The notes under the pieces: model-generated
Seen by the model: the letters and a program-made list of their open reading frames with translations, nothing else
The model's database searches: none
Told to the model about the DNA's origin: nothing
Program-made: the position numbers and the translations under genes
From: Clostridiales bacterium
GTDB lineage: Bacteria > Bacillota > Clostridia > Saccharofermentanales > Saccharofermentanaceae
Assembly: GCA_017552455.1 (NCBI GenBank)
Contig: JAFZPX010000053.1
Location: forward strand, 62,001 to 126,000
Direction of reading: 5' to 3'
Length of the DNA stretch: 64,000 nucleotides
Part shown: positions 62,488 through 64,000 of the stretch, piece after piece
Layout: every line of letters starts with the position of its first letter
Position numbering within the stretch: the stretch's first letter is position 1

Positions 62488-63585
62488 TTAGCCGTTAGCC
62501 TTAGCAGCCTGAGCCTGAACAGCAGTGATAGCAACTGTTCCTACGATATCATCTGCATAGCAACCTCTGGATAGGTCGTTAACAGGCATTGCAAGACCCT
62601 GGAGAACAGGACCGTAAGCGTTAGCCTTAGCCAGTCTCTGAACGAGCTTATAGCCGATGTTACCTGCCTCGAGAGACGGGAATACGAGAGTGTTGGCGTG
62701 ACCTGCAACCTTGCTCTCGGGAGCCTTGAGCTTACCTACTGTCTCATCAAGAGCTGCGTCGAGCTGGAGCTCACCGTCAACGATGAGATCAGGCCAGTTC
62801 TCATGAGCGATCTTAACTGCCTCAGCAACCTTAGTAACGTCATCATGCTTTGCAGAACCCATTGTGGAGTAAGAAAGCATTGCAACCTTAGCCTGGTGTC
62901 CTGTGAACTGCTCGAAAGACTCAGCAGAGAGCTTAGCGATCTCAGCGAGCTTGGGAGAATCGAAGTCTGTGTTTACAGCGCAGTCAGCGAAAACAAATGT
63001 GCCGTTATCGCCGAGGTCGCAGTTCGGAACTTCCATAAGGAAGAAGCCGGAAACAGAAGAAACGCCCTTCTTCATCTTGAGAAGCTGCAACGCAGGGCGA
63101 ATTGTATTACCTGTGGAGTGGCATGCACCGGAAACGGCACCGTCAGCGTCGCCGCACTTGCACATGAGGCAAGCATAGAACATGTAGTCAGTCTCCATGA
63201 GCTGCTGAGCCTTTTCTGCTGTAACGCCCTTCTTTGTAGCGCTTGCGATCGCAGCCTCTGTCTCCTCTGCGGAGAGACCCTTCTTCTCCGCTTTAGCCTT
63301 AGCTGCAGCAACCATTGTATCTACGCCTCTAAGCTCGAGGAACTTATCGAGGTACTTCTGCTTATTGGGATCATTGAAAGGATCTACGATAGCAGCGCCG
63401 CTGATATCAAAACCTGCGCCGTTCTTCTCGATCTCTTCGGGTGTTCCTATGATAATGAGGTTAGCGAGGTCCTCCTTAAGGATCTTCTCTGCCGCCTCGA
63501 ATGTTCTCTTGTCCATTGACTCGGGAAGTACGATAGTCTGCTTGTCTGACTTTGCCTTAGCCTTGATATCATCAATAATTGCCAT
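62488..63585 (-). CDS. pta: Phosphate acetyltransferase
   Basis: Converts acetyl-CoA and phosphate to acetyl-phosphate, which ackA turns into acetate and ATP. The 365 residues are of the short form without an N-terminal DRTGG domain: QTIVLPESMDKRTFEAAEKIL at the start, CGDADGAVSGACHSTGNTIRPALQLLKM, MLSYSTMGSAKHDDVTKV, and DLSRGCYADDIVGTVAITAVQAQ at the end. I use the ATG at 63585 because an AGGAGA ribosome binding site precedes it; 63618 would give a non-family extension. Confidence 0.96.
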   Translation of the reverse strand: MAIIDDIKAKAKSDKQTIVLPESMDKRTFEAAEKILKEDLANLIIIGTPEEIEKNGAGFDISGAAIVDPFNDPNKQKYLDKFLELRGVDTMVAAAKAKAEKKGLSAEETEAAIASATKKGVTAEKAQQLMETDYMFYACLMCKCGDADGAVSGACHSTGNTIRPALQLLKMKKGVSSVSGFFLMEVPNCDLGDNGTFVFADCAVNTDFDSPKLAEIAKLSAESFEQFTGHQAKVAMLSYSTMGSAKHDDVTKVAEAVKIAHENWPDLIVDGELQLDAALDETVGKLKAPESKVAGHANTLVFPSLEAGNIGYKLVQRLAKANAYGPVLQGLAMPVNDLSRGCYADDIVGTVAITAVQAQAAKANG

Positions 63586-63624
63586 AGACGTAATATCTCC
63601 TGTTCTATTTATTTTCAATAAAGA

Positions 63625-63653
63625 AGTATACCCCCAAGGTTAAGTAACGGCAA
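63625..63653 (-). promoter_or_regulatory. Promoter of pta-ackA
   Basis: -35 TTGCCG (63648-63653), 17-bp spacer and -10 TATACT (63625-63630) on the minus strand. The -35 lies within the last codons of the upstream gene. The -10 is 39 bases before the pta start. Confidence 0.6.
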
Positions 63654-64000
63654 GGCAAACGTCCAAATTCTCACGGGCGTAGAAAACAAACCTTCCGTCC
63701 TCTTCCCTGTATATCATCGACAGCGCCGGACTGCTCGAATAAGTCGCGACCCTTGAACCCTCGAGAATGCATACTCTCTCGTACATATCCATGTCATCGA
63801 GCTCAAGCGCGATGTGCATTATATCTGCATAGATGGCGACAGCCTCATCGCCCTGCGTATTGCCGTAGGAATAGTAATACTGCTGCCTTACAAGGCCGTA
63901 ATTCATTATCTGCATCTTAAGCCAGTTATACGAATCCGAAGGAAGCTCACCTACTTCAGCAAGATGCCTCATCGTGACCACAGACTCCTCCACATCGACT
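63640..64000 (-). CDS. C-terminal part of an unknown protein (cut by the window edge)
   Basis: The frame is open up to the edge of the window; the GTG at 63993 is an ordinary Val codon, not a likely start. About 120 residues of the C-terminus are visible: helical, with EVGELPSDSYNWLKMQIMNYGLV, an acidic stretch AIYADIMHIALELDDMDMY and the end LSMIYREEDGRFVFYARENLDV. I do not recognise the family. No signal or span in the visible part. It precedes pta by 54 bases. Confidence 0.6.
   Translation of the reverse strand, partial: VDVEESVVTMRHLAEVGELPSDSYNWLKMQIMNYGLVRQQYYYSYGNTQGDEAVAIYADIMHIALELDDMDMYERVCILEGSRVATYSSSPALSMIYREEDGRFVFYARENLDVCLAVT

Noticed and set aside
63640..63993. Complete small gene with GTG start at 63993
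   Set aside because: The frame stays open to the window edge and the GTG has no ribosome binding site, so it is the tail of a larger gene.

Overview
The window reads as a compact chromosome segment from an anaerobic, low-to-mid GC member of the Clostridia (Firmicutes). Pointers are a T-box leader on ilvB, the pta-ackA acetate pathway, an ECF-type vitamin transporter subunit, GGAGG-type ribosome binding sites throughout, a zinc-ribbon S18 protein, and cohesin and cadherin-like surface modules. The species cannot be named from this sequence alone. All genes recognised (55, one of them cut by the right edge) lie on the minus strand, so transcription runs from high to low coordinates. Many neighbours overlap by 4 bp or sit within 30 bp of each other. 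No tRNA, rRNA, CRISPR array, insertion sequence or integrase was found.

In the direction of transcription: (i) 64000-61259, the end of an unknown gene, then pta-ackA with a promoter and a terminator. (ii) 61187-59972, an ECF transporter S component and an unknown protein. (iii) 59920-38199, a very long co-directional run: pcrA, dgt, a YfbR-like HD nucleotidase, a surface glucosaminidase, a cohesin/cadherin-like membrane protein, a GtrA-like protein, folC, a membrane protein with a Gln/Thr/Glu-rich tail, thrC, carB, a GGDEF protein, an alanine:cation symporter, a prepilin peptidase and prfC. (iv) 38202-25206, a twelve-gene surface-polysaccharide cluster joined to prfC by a 4-bp overlap: a polymerase-like protein fused to a solute-binding domain, an Alg14/Alg13-type glycosyltransferase pair, two tandem GT2 enzymes, a methyltransferase, a pyruvyltransferase-family protein, a flippase, an FrhB-type iron-sulfur protein fused to a hexapeptide acyltransferase, a reductase/epimerase, an acyl carrier protein and a DltA-like adenylation enzyme. 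(v) 25158-16750, malQ, glpK, an AEC permease, an SseB-like protein, an unknown membrane protein, prfA and a tsaC/Sua5 gene fused to a dead phosphatase domain. (vi) 16719-7330, rpsF-ssb-rpsR, a terminator, then rplI-dnaB-tilS-hpt-ftsH-xpt and a BMP-family lipoprotein. (vii) 7322-6322, an unusual array of eight octamers lying over the promoter of an orphan PD-(D/E)XK-like gene. (viii) 6275-4863, an ECF sigma factor and its putative anti-sigma factor. (ix) 4835-2553, an amino-acid ABC transporter. (x) 2541-1, a promoter, a T-box and ilvB-ilvN, with a ribosome binding site for a further gene just outside the window (probably ilvC).

Most of the window is housekeeping: branched-chain amino acids, pyrimidines, threonine, folate, purine salvage, translation, replication and acetate metabolism. 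The parts that do not look standard are the polymerase/solute-binding fusion and the iron-sulfur/acyltransferase fusion in the polysaccharide cluster, the adenylation-ACP-reductase trio beside them, the Sua5/pseudophosphatase fusion, and the octamer array in front of the nuclease-like gene.
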